The notes beneath the pieces were generated by a model that saw only the letters and a list, made by a program, of their open reading frames with translations, was not told the DNA's origin and searched no databases. Shown piece by piece: positions 38,123 through 46,415 of a stretch of DNA of 64,000 bases. A program made the position numbers and the translations under genes. Each line of letters begins with the position of its first letter. The stretch's first letter is position 1. This DNA comes from JAFDZV01 sp048594725 (GTDB taxonomy: Bacteria > Bacteroidota > Ignavibacteria > OLB7). The stretch spans positions 22,107 to 86,106 of the forward strand of contig JBMDXA010000091.1 of assembly GCA_048594725.1 (NCBI GenBank), written 5' to 3'.

Positions 38123-39286
38123 TCAGTATTTCGGCATGCTCGTATCTATTTTCTCCGCCCAGGCGTTGATGCCGCCGGAGAGATTTTCCAGGTTCGTATA
38201 ACCGGCCGAGCGGAGATATTCGATAGCCTTTGCCGAGCGCCCGCCCATCTTGCAGTGCACGATCACACGGCCATCACGGGGGATTTCTCCGGCGCGCGCT
38301 TCGATCTCTCCCAGCGGGATCAGCGTGCCGCCCAGATTGGCGATGGCATATTCGTGCGGCTCGCGCACATCGATGAGAGTGAACTCCTCGCCGCTCTGGC
38401 GAAGCGCGGCCAGTTGCTCGACGGTGATATCGGAAGTGTTCATGGTACCGTTGGTTTCGTGTTGCTGGATACGATCGTGCGCCGGAACGCCGCAGAACGC
38501 CTCGTAGTCGATCGGGTCGGTGATCGTGTGATATTCGCCGCAGACCGGGCAGTCCGGATCTTTCCGGAGCTTGAGCGTACGAAAATGCATCGAGAGAGCA
38601 TCGTAGAGCAACAGCCGTCCGATCAGCGGTTCGCCGATGCCTGCCAGAAGCTTGATGGTCTCGGTGGCCTGGAGCGTGCCGATAACGCCCGGAAGAACCC
38701 CCAGCACCCCCCCCTCCGCGCAGCTCGGGACCAGTCCCGGCGGCGGCGGCTCCCTGTAGAGGCAGCGGTAGCAGGGACCATGTTTGGCCCAGAAGACCGA
38801 GAGCTGCCCTTCGAACCGGAAGATGGAGCCGTACACGTTGGGAATGCCCAGAAATACCGAGACGTCGTTGCTGAGATAACGGGTCGGGAAGTTGTCGGTG
38901 CCGTCAACCAGCACGTCGTATCCCCCTGCGATCCGGAGCGCATTATGGCTCGTGAAGGGCTCGTCGTAGGTGGTCACCTCCACATTCGGGTTCAGATCGG
39001 CCAGGCGCTCCCGCGCCGAATCGGTCTTGCGCCGCCCGAGCGACGAGGTGCCGTGCAGCACCTGGCGCTGGAGATTGGATTGGTCCACCACATCGGCATC
39101 CACAAGCCCGATATGCCCCACCCCCGCTGCGGCCAGATAGAGCGCGAGCGGCGAGCCCAGCCCCCCGGCGCCTATCAGCAGCGCACGCGAATCCTTCAGC
39201 TTCCGCTGCCCCTCCATGCCGATCTCCGGCAGGATGAGATGCCTGCTGTAGCGCCGGATCTCCTCGTTCGATAACGTGCTGCTCAT
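38123..39286 (-). CDS. moeB: Molybdopterin-synthase/thiamine-type adenylyltransferase with rhodanese domain (MoeB/MOCS3-like)
   Basis: 387 residues. The N-terminal E1-like half (ThiF fold) begins RYSRHLILPEIG and has the ATP loop GAGGLGSPLALYLAAAG near residue 40. It also has DNFPTRYLSND, and zinc-binding CYRC (about 172) and CPVC (about 248). The C-terminal rhodanese domain (about 280-387) has ReSp-like DVREPHEY and the active-site loop HCKMGGRS. Such fusions adenylate and then sulfurate the C-terminus of a ubiquitin-like sulfur carrier (MoaD or ThiS type). No carrier gene is adjacent, so the pathway served is uncertain. Confidence 0.9.
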   Translation of the reverse strand: MSSTLSNEEIRRYSRHLILPEIGMEGQRKLKDSRALLIGAGGLGSPLALYLAAAGVGHIGLVDADVVDQSNLQRQVLHGTSSLGRRKTDSARERLADLNPNVEVTTYDEPFTSHNALRIAGGYDVLVDGTDNFPTRYLSNDVSVFLGIPNVYGSIFRFEGQLSVFWAKHGPCYRCLYREPPPPGLVPSCAEGGVLGVLPGVIGTLQATETIKLLAGIGEPLIGRLLLYDALSMHFRTLKLRKDPDCPVCGEYHTITDPIDYEAFCGVPAHDRIQQHETNGTMNTSDITVEQLAALRQSGEEFTLIDVREPHEYAIANLGGTLIPLGEIEARAGEIPRDGRVIVHCKMGGRSAKAIEYLRSAGYTNLENLSGGINAWAEKIDTSMPKY

Positions 39287-39389
39287 GCTGCTGCTCCTCC
39301 GGCTGCTGCCGGGATGATGCTGACGGATATTCCTGTACCGGAAAGATAGCTGTTATTCCGCTGTCCGTCCGGCGATATGCCGGAACATG

Positions 39390-39425
39390 AAAAAGCCCGG
39401 CCCGGCTGCTGCCGGACAGGGCTTT
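39390..39425 (-). terminator. Terminator of the metB-metX-hom operon
   Basis: AAAGCCC (39392-39398) and GGGCTTT (39419-39425) form the base of a stem extended by CCGG / CCGG pairs; on the minus strand it ends in TTTTT. It lies 156 nt past the hom stop codon. Confidence 0.75.
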
Positions 39426-39580
39426 CGGACGATGGCATCGGGTTCGGCCCCGTCGGAGAATCTTTTCTACGGTGCGTTGTCGCGGATTTCGGCTCCACGG
39501 CCCCTGCTGCTACCACCTCGCACGGAGTAAAACTCCGCGCGAGCAGTGCAGGGAATCTCAGAAAATATATCCGTAGGTAC

Positions 39581-40687
39581 TTAAACCGCTCCCGCCGAAG
39601 GTTCCCCCGCATAGACCGGAACAACCGCCGGCCTGCTGGGATGCTCGCGATGGCGAAGCGGCTGCGCATACTCTGCGGAGCTTTTCGGAGAAACGTAGGA
39701 ACCGTTTCCGGTGGCGCGCCGGTAGCGGCGCTGCGCCAGGATGTCGAGCAGGTCGCTGACGATTGCATTGGCCGTGGGGATGGAGCCCGCCCCCTTTCCC
39801 ACGAAGCGCTGGGTGCCGATCCCGGCGCATTCCACCTCCACGATATTCACCTCGTCGCGCACGGCGGCCAGGGGATCGTCGGCCGGCAGCTCCCTGGGGG
39901 CCACCGAGAGGCGGAGCACGCCGTCGGTCCCCACAGCCTCTGCCACCAGTTTGATGGTTCGCCCGGCGGCGCGTGCTGCGGCCACATCCTCGGCGGTCAC
40001 GTTCTCGATGCCGGTGGTATCGATCAGGTCGGGCGAGACATGGGTTCCGAATGCATGGAACGCCAGGATGGAAAGTTTCTGGGCGGCATCGGCGCCGGAG
40101 ATATCGGCGGTGGGGTCGGCTTCCAGAAATCCCTGCTCCCCGGCTATCCGGAGCGCCTCCTCCCTGGAGAGGCCTTCGGCCAGGCGGGAGAGGATGAAAT
40201 TGGTGGAGCCGTTGACCACGCCCCGCAGCCTGCCGATCTTCTCGGTAAGGAGGGTTTCGTCGATCACCTTCAGGATAGGCACCGAGCCGCAGACCGAGGC
40301 GCCGTAGAAGAGCCGGCCGCCGTGCAGGTTCTCCAGGCGCCGGAGCAGTTGCAGGTGCTGCGAGATCACCAGCTTGTTGGCCGTCACCACCTGTTTGCCG
40401 TTGACCAGTGCCCGCGAAATGATGCCGAGCGCATGATGCTCGCCGCCGATCACCTCCACAACGATATCGATGGTGGGATCATCCAGGATCTCATCGCCGT
40501 TCGATGTGATGATCTCGCGAGGGATATCAACCGGGCGTTCCTTCTCCGGATGGAGCACGCACACCTTGGCGATTCGCAGCCTGGTGCCGGTTTCGGCGGC
40601 GATCCGCTCCCCCTGTTCCTCAAGAATGCTGTACAAGCCGCTTCCCACCGTTCCACAGCCGAAGAGTCCGATATTCAACGTTTTCAT
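39581..40687 (-). CDS. hom: Homoserine dehydrogenase
   Basis: 368 residues from ATG 40687. The NAD(P)-binding motif FGCGTVGSGLY is at residues 9-19. The catalytic core shows VTANKLVI, GASVCGSVPIL, GVVNGSTNFIL, EADPTADISGADAAQKLSILA and the Lys of that helix. It reduces aspartate semialdehyde to homoserine. The conserved part ends about residue 330. The last ~40 residues (from RRATGNGSYV) look unstructured and replace the C-terminal ACT domain of longer enzymes. Its start overlaps the metX stop by 4 nt (ATGA), so translation is coupled. It is the third gene of the SAM-riboswitch operon. Confidence 0.93.
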   Translation of the reverse strand: MKTLNIGLFGCGTVGSGLYSILEEQGERIAAETGTRLRIAKVCVLHPEKERPVDIPREIITSNGDEILDDPTIDIVVEVIGGEHHALGIISRALVNGKQVVTANKLVISQHLQLLRRLENLHGGRLFYGASVCGSVPILKVIDETLLTEKIGRLRGVVNGSTNFILSRLAEGLSREEALRIAGEQGFLEADPTADISGADAAQKLSILAFHAFGTHVSPDLIDTTGIENVTAEDVAAARAAGRTIKLVAEAVGTDGVLRLSVAPRELPADDPLAAVRDEVNIVEVECAGIGTQRFVGKGAGSIPTANAIVSDLLDILAQRRYRRATGNGSYVSPKSSAEYAQPLRHREHPSRPAVVPVYAGEPSAGAV

Positions 40688-41811
40688 AAAAGCTGATAAT
40701 CCTCTGATTGAGTTGCAGGAGTACACGAGTGAAGCGCCGGCTCGTACGGGGCGAGAAATTCGCCGACGATCCGGTTTACCTGGTCGTATTCGATCAGAAA
40801 TGCATCGTGGCCGCACGGGGAATCGATCTCCCGGTAGATGCCGTTCGGGAGCAGGCGGGCAAGTTCCCGCTGCTCGTGTGCCGGATAGAGCACATCGGTT
40901 GTGATGCCCAGGCAGAGCGCCGGCTGCCGTACCGTGGCGAGCGTTTCCTCCAGCGAGCCCCGGCCGCGCCGTATGTCGTGCAGGTCCATGGCGCGCGTCA
41001 GCGTCTCGTAGGTGGCCGTATCGAACCGCTCGATGAAGCGCTCCCCCTGATGCTCCAGGTAGCTCTGCACCGGAAAGGAACGGTCGATGGAGTCCGGCAG
41101 CTCGCCGAACGGCTCGCGCGCGAAGCGCCCGGCGAACTCGATGCTGCTCCGGTAGGTCATCGTGGCGATCTTCCGCGCCAGCCGGAGCCCGGCCTCCTCG
41201 TTGCCGGTGGCGCGCCCCAGAGCTATCGCCTCGCGCGCCACGCTGCTGAAGGCAGTACGCCACGGGGAATGCATGGCGCTGGTCGCCATCGGGATGATGA
41301 GCTCCACATCATCCGGGAAGAGGAGCGCCCATTCCAGCACCTGCATCCCTCCCATCGATCCACCGACCACCGCGTGAACCCGTTCTATCCCGAGCTTCCA
41401 GAGAAGGAGCCGCTGGACGCGAACCATATCGCGCACCGTGACCGCCGGGAACGAGCGCCCATAGACCGTTCCGGAGGCGGCATCCAGGGAGTTGGGGCCG
41501 GAGGTGCCGTAGCGCCCGCCAAGCACATTGGAGCAGACCACGAAATACCGGTTCGTGTCGATAGCCTTGCCGGGACCGATCAGCCCATCCCACCATCCCC
41601 GCGTTCCGTTCTCCCTGGTGCCGGCGGCATGGGCGCTGCCGGTAAGCGCATGGCAGACCAGGATGACGTTGCTGCGATCCTCGTTGGGGGTTCCGTAGGT
41701 CTCATAGGCCACGGCAAGCGGCGCTATCGCCGCGCCGCATTCCAGATGGAACGGGGAGTCGACCGAGGTAAGGCGAATGGTTGCCGCGGTGCGGTTCAGA
41801 GCATCAGACAT
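40684..41811 (-). CDS. metX: Homoserine O-acetyltransferase
   Basis: 375 residues from ATG 41811. The alpha/beta-hydrolase fold is typical: LAVAYETYGTPN, VILVCHALTGSAHAAG, the nucleophile elbow GGSMGGMQVLEWA (Ser near 146), YPAHEQRELARLLP with the acidic residue upstream, and the SPCGHDAFLIE His. It activates homoserine with acetyl-CoA for methionine synthesis; acetyl rather than succinyl specificity is family-based. Its start overlaps the metB-like stop by 8 nt and its stop overlaps hom by 4 nt, which shows a tightly coupled operon. Confidence 0.94.
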   Translation of the reverse strand: MSDALNRTAATIRLTSVDSPFHLECGAAIAPLAVAYETYGTPNEDRSNVILVCHALTGSAHAAGTRENGTRGWWDGLIGPGKAIDTNRYFVVCSNVLGGRYGTSGPNSLDAASGTVYGRSFPAVTVRDMVRVQRLLLWKLGIERVHAVVGGSMGGMQVLEWALLFPDDVELIIPMATSAMHSPWRTAFSSVAREAIALGRATGNEEAGLRLARKIATMTYRSSIEFAGRFAREPFGELPDSIDRSFPVQSYLEHQGERFIERFDTATYETLTRAMDLHDIRRGRGSLEETLATVRQPALCLGITTDVLYPAHEQRELARLLPNGIYREIDSPCGHDAFLIEYDQVNRIVGEFLAPYEPALHSCTPATQSEDYQLL

Positions 41812-43027
41812 GGCTCGGCTCCAGCTGCCCGATTGCCGGCTCATTGGTCCCAAGGGAATCGATCGCAACGGCGTTGGCGGTGCGTTCCGCCGCTGCCAGG
41901 GCCTGCGCCAGATCGTTGATGAGATCCTCCTGATCCTCCACCCCGACCGAGAGGCGTATCACCGCATCGGTGATCCCGGCGGCCGCGCGCTGCTCCGGGA
42001 GCATGGCCGCATGGCTCATGGTGGCCGGCTGCTCTATCAGCGATTCCACGCCGCCGAGCGATTCGGCAAGGGCGAAGATCTGCGTGGAGAGAAGGAGCGT
42101 GCGGACGGCATCCTGGCCGCCACGCAGCGCAAAGGAGACCACGCCGCCGAACCCGCTCTGCTGCCGTCTGGCAAGCTCGTGTCCCTGGTGCGATTCCAGT
42201 CCGGGATAGAAGACCTTCTCCACCAGCGGGTGATCCTCAAGGAATCGGGCAACCGCCAGTGCATTGGCCTCGTGCTGCTTCACCCGGAGCGAAAGGGTCT
42301 TGATGCCGCGCAGCACCAGCCAGCAGTCGAACGGCTGTGCGGTGGTGCCGTGCGCGTTTGCCAGATAGGCGAGCTTCTGATGAAGTTCCGTGGTGCGGGC
42401 GATGATGGCTCCTCCCACCACGTCGGAATGGCCGTTGATATACTTGGTGGTGGAGTGCACCACGATATCGGCGCCGAAGGAGATGGGCTGCTGGAAGGCC
42501 GGGGAAAGGAAGGTGTTGTCCACGATCAGGGTGAGCCCGGAGGAGCGGCTGAAGCGGCCGATCGCCTCCAGATCAACGATCCGCAGGAGCGGGTTGGAAG
42601 GGGTTTCCACCCAGAGCGCGCGGGTGTTCGGCCGCACGGCGTCGGCCAGGGCAATCGGGTTGGTGAGATCGACGAAGGATACCTGGAGCTTTCCCTGATC
42701 GCGCAGGGAGCGGAGCAGCCGCTCGGTGCCGCCGTAACAGTCGTGCGAGCAGATGATATGATCCCCGGCATTGAACGACGAGAGCACGGTGGAGATGGCG
42801 GCCATGCCGGTATTGACGGCCACGGCACCGGCCCCCCCTTCCAGATCGGCAAGGAGATCCTCCAGTGCCTTGCGCGTGGGGTTGCCGCTGCGGGTATAAT
42901 CGAACCCGCGGGTAACGCCTACGTCATCGAATCCGAAAATCGCGGACTGGTAGATCGGTGGTACGATGCTGCGGTAACATCCGTCGGTCTGCTGGCCGGC
43001 AAGCACAATCCGTGTGTTGATCTTCAT
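41804..43027 (-). CDS. metB: Cystathionine gamma-synthase / O-acetylhomoserine sulfhydrylase-type PLP enzyme
   Basis: 407 residues from ATG 43027; longer in-frame starts would run into the riboswitch leader. Cys/Met-metabolism PLP family motifs are clear: YTRSGNPTRKALEDLLADLEGG, CYGGTERLL, VETPSNPLL, the DNTFLSPAF Asp that holds the pyridine ring, the PLP lysine in HSTTKYINGHSDVVGG and SLGGVESLIEQPATMSHA. It converts activated homoserine into cystathionine (or homocysteine with sulfide); sequence alone does not fix which. It is the first gene of the met operon behind a SAM riboswitch. Confidence 0.92.
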   Translation of the reverse strand: MKINTRIVLAGQQTDGCYRSIVPPIYQSAIFGFDDVGVTRGFDYTRSGNPTRKALEDLLADLEGGAGAVAVNTGMAAISTVLSSFNAGDHIICSHDCYGGTERLLRSLRDQGKLQVSFVDLTNPIALADAVRPNTRALWVETPSNPLLRIVDLEAIGRFSRSSGLTLIVDNTFLSPAFQQPISFGADIVVHSTTKYINGHSDVVGGAIIARTTELHQKLAYLANAHGTTAQPFDCWLVLRGIKTLSLRVKQHEANALAVARFLEDHPLVEKVFYPGLESHQGHELARRQQSGFGGVVSFALRGGQDAVRTLLLSTQIFALAESLGGVESLIEQPATMSHAAMLPEQRAAAGITDAVIRLSVGVEDQEDLINDLAQALAAAERTANAVAIDSLGTNEPAIGQLEPSHV

Positions 43028-43126
43028 CGCTCTCTGCTCCTGTTGTATAATGCGAGATAAGTATTTTATCGTACATCTCACCAGGAACGGGGAACGAAGA
43101 TCACGCGATGCGCCGGACGCATAACG

Positions 43127-43161
43127 AAAATGCCCCCTCATCGCGGGAGCATTGAGGGGGC
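43127..43161 (-). terminator. Second terminator-like hairpin in the met leader
   Basis: GCCCCCTCA / TGAGGGGGC form a perfect 9-bp stem with a 12-nt loop, followed on the minus strand by ATTTTC. It lies between the attenuator at 43231-43261 and the metB start. Another perfect 8-bp hairpin (ATGGCTGC / GCAGCCAT, 43168-43189) lies just before it. Confidence 0.5.
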
Positions 43162-43230
43162 AACAGTATGGCTGCGGGAGGGCAGCCATGTATGCATGAA
43201 ATGCATATCGCCACCTCATCTTCCCTGGAA

Positions 43231-43261
43231 AAACAAAAAACCCTCCGGGAGTAGTGGAGGG
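43231..43261 (-). terminator. Attenuator terminator of the SAM riboswitch
   Basis: CCCTCC (minus strand, 43261-43256) pairs with GGAGGG (43246-43241) around a 9-nt loop, followed by TTTTTTGTTT. It begins about 40 nt after the aptamer, the expected place for a transcription-off expression platform. Confidence 0.82.
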
Positions 43262-43302
43262 CAGCAGGGCACGGCCATACGGCGTGCTGTTCATGCGTGT
43301 CC

Positions 43303-43422
43303 CCCATCTTCCCTGGCTCTCTGTCCAGGCAGGATTTAGCACCTGGGCGTCTCGTGAGCTGCGCTCGCGAAACCGGTTGCTACGACGTCATCGGGCCTGA
43401 TCCCTCGGTCGTTCTTGATGAG
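43303..43422 (-). promoter_or_regulatory. SAM (S-box family) riboswitch controlling metB-metX-hom
   Basis: Read on the minus strand, the 120-nt leader shows the conserved S-box core in order: CTCATCAAGA, then CGAGGGATCAGGCCCGATGA, GCAACC and AGGTGCTAAATCCTGCC, then GGGAAGATGGG. P1 is formed by CTCATC (43422-43417) and GATGGG (43308-43303) with one G-U pair. When S-adenosylmethionine binds, such aptamers switch off downstream methionine genes. A terminator follows at 43231-43261 and the methionine operon begins at 43027, which fits that role. A near copy of the 3' closing strand recurs at 43229-43215. Confidence 0.93.
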
Positions 43423-43429
43423 TTGACAT

Positions 43430-43460
43430 GAACATACAACGGTAGCGCGGCCGGATGCAA
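43430..43460 (-). promoter_or_regulatory. Candidate promoter of the met operon
   Basis: On the minus strand TTG (43460-43458) and TATGTTC (43436-43430) are 21 nt apart, a Bacteroidota-like spacing. Transcription would then start just upstream of the riboswitch P1 stem. Confidence 0.4.
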
Positions 43461-43649
43461 GAAGTTTTTTGTATACCCGGAACCTGCGCCGGCCGGTACC
43501 AGGGGGGTATTCCGCTGGGAACTGCGGGGGACCACTACGCGGGGAATGCCTTGGTCCGCCGGCGGCACCGCATTAACTTCACCACCCATTCCCTCCTCCT
43601 AATCTCCGATTGCTTCTCATGTTGTTTCCTGGAATGGAAGGATTCCGCC

Positions 43650-45071
43650 ATGATATCCATGTCACGTTTTTTTTCTGTTGCACTGCCGGCCGCGATACTG
43701 TCGGTTCAATTGCTGTACGCTGCTCCGGCTTATGCGCAGAGCGGGCGTTCCCGGGAACTGGTCGCGCACGGGAAGGAGGAACACCGTACCTACCTTGCCA
43801 TGGTCTACGGAGACGAGGGCAGCTATGACAGTGCTGAGGCGCTTTCCCATCTGAATAATGCCCGCGAATATCTGGAGGAGGCGGTTGCGATCGATCCGGA
43901 ATATCAGGAGGCGCATTATTTCCTGGCGCATGTGTACGACCGCATCTGGAGCGGGCCTTTTCCGGGAGAGCAGGTGCCGTATATCACTCTTGAGCGCACC
44001 CGGATCATCTCGAATCATCTGGAAAAAATGCTCGCCATTTCTCCGCGCTACGATGGCGAAGTTCTGATCCAGGGCCCGCGCGCGAAGCTGACCGCGGTAT
44101 GGGGATCGCTCGCGGCTGCCTATGCCGTGCGCGGCCTTCCCGATTCGGCACGATGGGCGTTGCAGGAGGGGAAACGTGCCGGGGCTTTTCAGCGGTGGAA
44201 TGTGGAGATGTGCAGGAATATCCTGAGAACCTGTGATCGCAATGCCATTCTTCTGGTGAACGGTGATGGCGATACGTTCCCGATGTATTATCTCCAGGGA
44301 GTGGAACGATACCGCAACGATGTCACGGTGCTCCATCTGGGCCTGCTGAACACTCCCTGGTATGCCAGGTGGATGAAAAGCACGAAAGGGTTTGGCGCTC
44401 CTCTGCGGGAACTGGGATATTCCGAACGTGAGATCGATTCGCTCGCTCATGAACCGATGGAATATTCGAGGGAATACCGGATTCCGTTGCCGAAAAAGGC
44501 GATGCAGACCTTCAGGATCACCGATCCGGAAAAGCGGGGAGTGAAGGACGGAGAGGTGAAACTAATGGTTCAGGGGATGGATGGAGCGTTCCGGATTCAG
44601 GATAAGATAGTGCTGGATATACTGGTCAGGAATGAATGGCGGCGCCCGGTCTATTTCAGCACTACGGTCGATTGGAGCGAGATCGCCGCGATGGGGCTGA
44701 GCAATCATATCAAAACAGCCGGTGGCGCCATGCAGGTGTACCCGGCTCCGTTCCTGGATGATGAAGCGCGTATCGATGTTCAGCGCCTGGAACAGCTGAT
44801 GTTTGCCGATGGGAAACAGGGGTTCTCATGGGCCGGGTGGGACGAGCTGCCGCAGTATGATAGGGATGGGCAGCAAAATGCCTCCATCTATTTTCTGGTA
44901 GCAAGCATGCTCATCGAACACTATGTGCGCACGGAAGCCGGACCCAAACCCGTTGAGAAGGTCATGGGACGGCTGGAGAGCATTTTCGCGCGCGAGCGAT
45001 TCCCCGATATCTATAGGTTTTCCGATACGATGATGGAGCCGGAATCCGATGGAACCGCCGGGGATGAATAA
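43650..45071 (+). CDS. Exported TPR-type protein resembling the soluble C-terminal part of DUF2723 proteins
   Basis: 473 residues from ATG 43650. The signal peptide ends about residue 30 (YAAPAYAQ). TPR-like helices follow (NNAREYLEEAVAIDPEYQEAHYFLAHVYD, about 55-90, split motif). The second half has NAILLVNGDGDTFPMYYLQGVERYRNDVTVLHLGLLNTPWY, a pattern seen in the C-terminal soluble region of DUF2723 (protein O-mannosyltransferase-like) membrane proteins, and NEWRRPVYFSTTVDW. No membrane domain is present. Function is unknown. The gene is transcribed away from the met riboswitch. Confidence 0.65.
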   Translation: MISMSRFFSVALPAAILSVQLLYAAPAYAQSGRSRELVAHGKEEHRTYLAMVYGDEGSYDSAEALSHLNNAREYLEEAVAIDPEYQEAHYFLAHVYDRIWSGPFPGEQVPYITLERTRIISNHLEKMLAISPRYDGEVLIQGPRAKLTAVWGSLAAAYAVRGLPDSARWALQEGKRAGAFQRWNVEMCRNILRTCDRNAILLVNGDGDTFPMYYLQGVERYRNDVTVLHLGLLNTPWYARWMKSTKGFGAPLRELGYSEREIDSLAHEPMEYSREYRIPLPKKAMQTFRITDPEKRGVKDGEVKLMVQGMDGAFRIQDKIVLDILVRNEWRRPVYFSTTVDWSEIAAMGLSNHIKTAGGAMQVYPAPFLDDEARIDVQRLEQLMFADGKQGFSWAGWDELPQYDRDGQQNASIYFLVASMLIEHYVRTEAGPKPVEKVMGRLESIFARERFPDIYRFSDTMMEPESDGTAGDE

Positions 45072-45125
45072 TTACCGGCGACCATCTAGTTGAATAGCCA
45101 CACAAGTGGTACTTGCTGGAAAAAT

Positions 45126-45173
45126 GCCACATGAAGGCGCAAAAAAAAGATGAATCTCTTTGCGCCTTGGTGG
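45126..45173. repeat. CGCAAAG palindromic repeat, shortened copy
   Basis: AAGGCGCAAA (45134-45143) pairs with TTTGCGCCTT (45159-45168), extended by GCCAC / GTGGC at the outside. It shares the AAGGCGCAAAG core with the other copies. It lies between two convergent genes and could end transcription both ways. Confidence 0.65.
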
Positions 45174-45197
45174 CTTCCTGTGATGCATGCCGGGGAA

Positions 45198-45587
45198 TTA
45201 TCGCGGAAAATGCTCAACATAATTCTCCCCTTTTCTGCCGTGATACACCGCATGTCCTCCATCGATGAAAATGGTGTAGCTGGCGGCGCCATACGCCATG
45301 ATTCTCCGGAGAAATTCGGGGTAATCTATTCTTCCCTGCTGGCTCTCCCGTATGGTCGCCTCCACCATGCCGGCATCGAATCTTTCCGCAACGGCGGGGG
45401 TGTTCTCCACCGGCAGCCGTTCGATAAGGCTACTGCTGTCATTTCCGTAGAATACTTTTTCCATGCGAATCAGATCGGCGTGATAACGCTCGATCCCGAT
45501 AGCGCTCAGGCGACGGAGGGTTTCCGGGAAGGAGACCGTCCCCTGCAGAGCGCCGGTGGTGCAGGCGTGGATAACGTTGGTGTCCAT
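45198..45587 (-). CDS. DUF1398 family protein
   Basis: 129 residues from ATG 45587. MDTNVIHACTTGALQGTVSF, LRRLSAIGIERYHADLIRMEKVFYG and the tail YPEFLRRIMAYGAASYTIFI match DUF1398 (PF07166), small cytoplasmic proteins of unknown function. It begins 13 bp after the MarR regulator gene on the same strand, so the two form an operon and this protein is probably under MarR control. Confidence 0.8.
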   Translation of the reverse strand: MDTNVIHACTTGALQGTVSFPETLRRLSAIGIERYHADLIRMEKVFYGNDSSSLIERLPVENTPAVAERFDAGMVEATIRESQQGRIDYPEFLRRIMAYGAASYTIFIDGGHAVYHGRKGENYVEHFPR

Positions 45588-45600
45588 GATGTGGTACTGT

Positions 45601-46065
45601 TCAGTTGATGGGTTTCTGGTGGAGCGTATGCTTGCGGACGATCCCCTGAAGAATCTCCAGCAGGCGCCCGGCATCGGACGGGCTGAGGTGACCGAAAAAA
45701 TGTTCATCGTTCCGGTCGGCAGCGGCTGCCAGCGCCGGGAGCAGGCGCGTTCCTTCGGCGGTGAGGGTGATGCTCACCCCCCGTTTATCCTCGTTGTTGC
45801 GGAGTCGGGCCGCCAGACCACGCTCGTGCAGGCGATCCACCAGACGCGAGACCGCCCCTTTATTCATCCCCATGCGGGCAGCCAGTTCTCCCAGCGAACA
45901 GCCGGGGGCGTCGTGCAGGCTCCGCATCGTCACCCATTCGGCCACGGTGACGCCATGCCCGGCGAGGCGTTTCTGAAATGCGTCCGAAACATGGTTGGAG
46001 ACGAACCGGAGCCAGTATCCGAGATGATCGTCCAGACCGCTGATGCCGTTGTCGGAAGTGCTCAT
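45601..46065 (-). CDS. MarR-family transcriptional regulator
   Basis: 154 residues from ATG 46065. The winged helix-turn-helix is clear: VTVAEWVTMRSLHDAPGCSL, GELAARMGMNKGAVSRLVDRL, then the wing RLRNNEDKRGVSITLTAEG. Flanking helices form the dimer interface (YWLRFVSNHVSDAF and LLEILQGIVRKH). MarR proteins repress by binding palindromes and release on binding phenolic or oxidant ligands. A matching palindrome lies at 46075-46092, just upstream, so autorepression is likely, together with the DUF1398 gene. Confidence 0.92.
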   Translation of the reverse strand: MSTSDNGISGLDDHLGYWLRFVSNHVSDAFQKRLAGHGVTVAEWVTMRSLHDAPGCSLGELAARMGMNKGAVSRLVDRLHERGLAARLRNNEDKRGVSITLTAEGTRLLPALAAAADRNDEHFFGHLSPSDAGRLLEILQGIVRKHTLHQKPIN

Positions 46066-46074
46066 AACGCAATG

Positions 46075-46092
46075 TAGTTGCCAAGGCAACTA
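46075..46092. promoter_or_regulatory. MarR-type operator palindrome
   Basis: TAGTTGCC-AA-GGCAACTA, two perfect 8-nt arms with a 2-nt spacer, 9 nt upstream of the MarR start codon. The inner TTGCC-N2-GGCAA core is the same as in the E. coli marO sites. Confidence 0.75.
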
Positions 46093-46415
46093 AATCCAAA
46101 TAACAGCTACCCTCCACTTCTTTCCACTTATCCACAGCGGCGGGCAGGAACGGTGGAAAAGTGGATTAATCGGTGGTGCTGTTTCTGCGCTGCGGAATAT
46201 CCACTCTTTTTTTCGGCGCCCTTCCATTCCTGTCATGATTTGCGGGGGATGGTGGTCTGGATCATAGGAGAGGTACGATGTGGTCCGGAACGAGACCGGC
46301 CGCGAGCAATCTCCTGGGGGCATTTTTTCGTATTCCTCTATTGAGGATAGAGCCGGTAAACGAAAGGGCGCACAGGGCGCCCCACGAACCGCATCGGTTT
46401 TCGGCCGGCTTCCGG
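46093..46415. other. Intergenic region between the RmlC-like and MarR genes
   Basis: 323 bp. The inverted repeat at 46113-46165 is the main structure. The rest is presumably promoter sequence for the MarR operon. Confidence 0.35.
46113..46165 (-). repeat. Inverted repeat upstream of the MarR operon
   Basis: TCCACTT and TTCCAC (46113-46127) pair with GTGGAA and AAGTGGA (46153-46165), about 13 bp with a 2-nt bulge. It may be the 3'-end structure of the gene at 46416 or a regulatory site. Confidence 0.45.

Noticed and set aside
43028..43342. N-terminal extension of the metB-like protein through its leader
   Set aside because: The frame stays open to 43342, but it overlaps the terminators and the end of the riboswitch and has no similarity to the enzyme family.
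46128..46136. Perfect DnaA box TTATCCACA
   Set aside because: A single box in 64 kb is about what chance allows; no cluster, AT-rich unwinding region or dnaA/dnaN gene is near.
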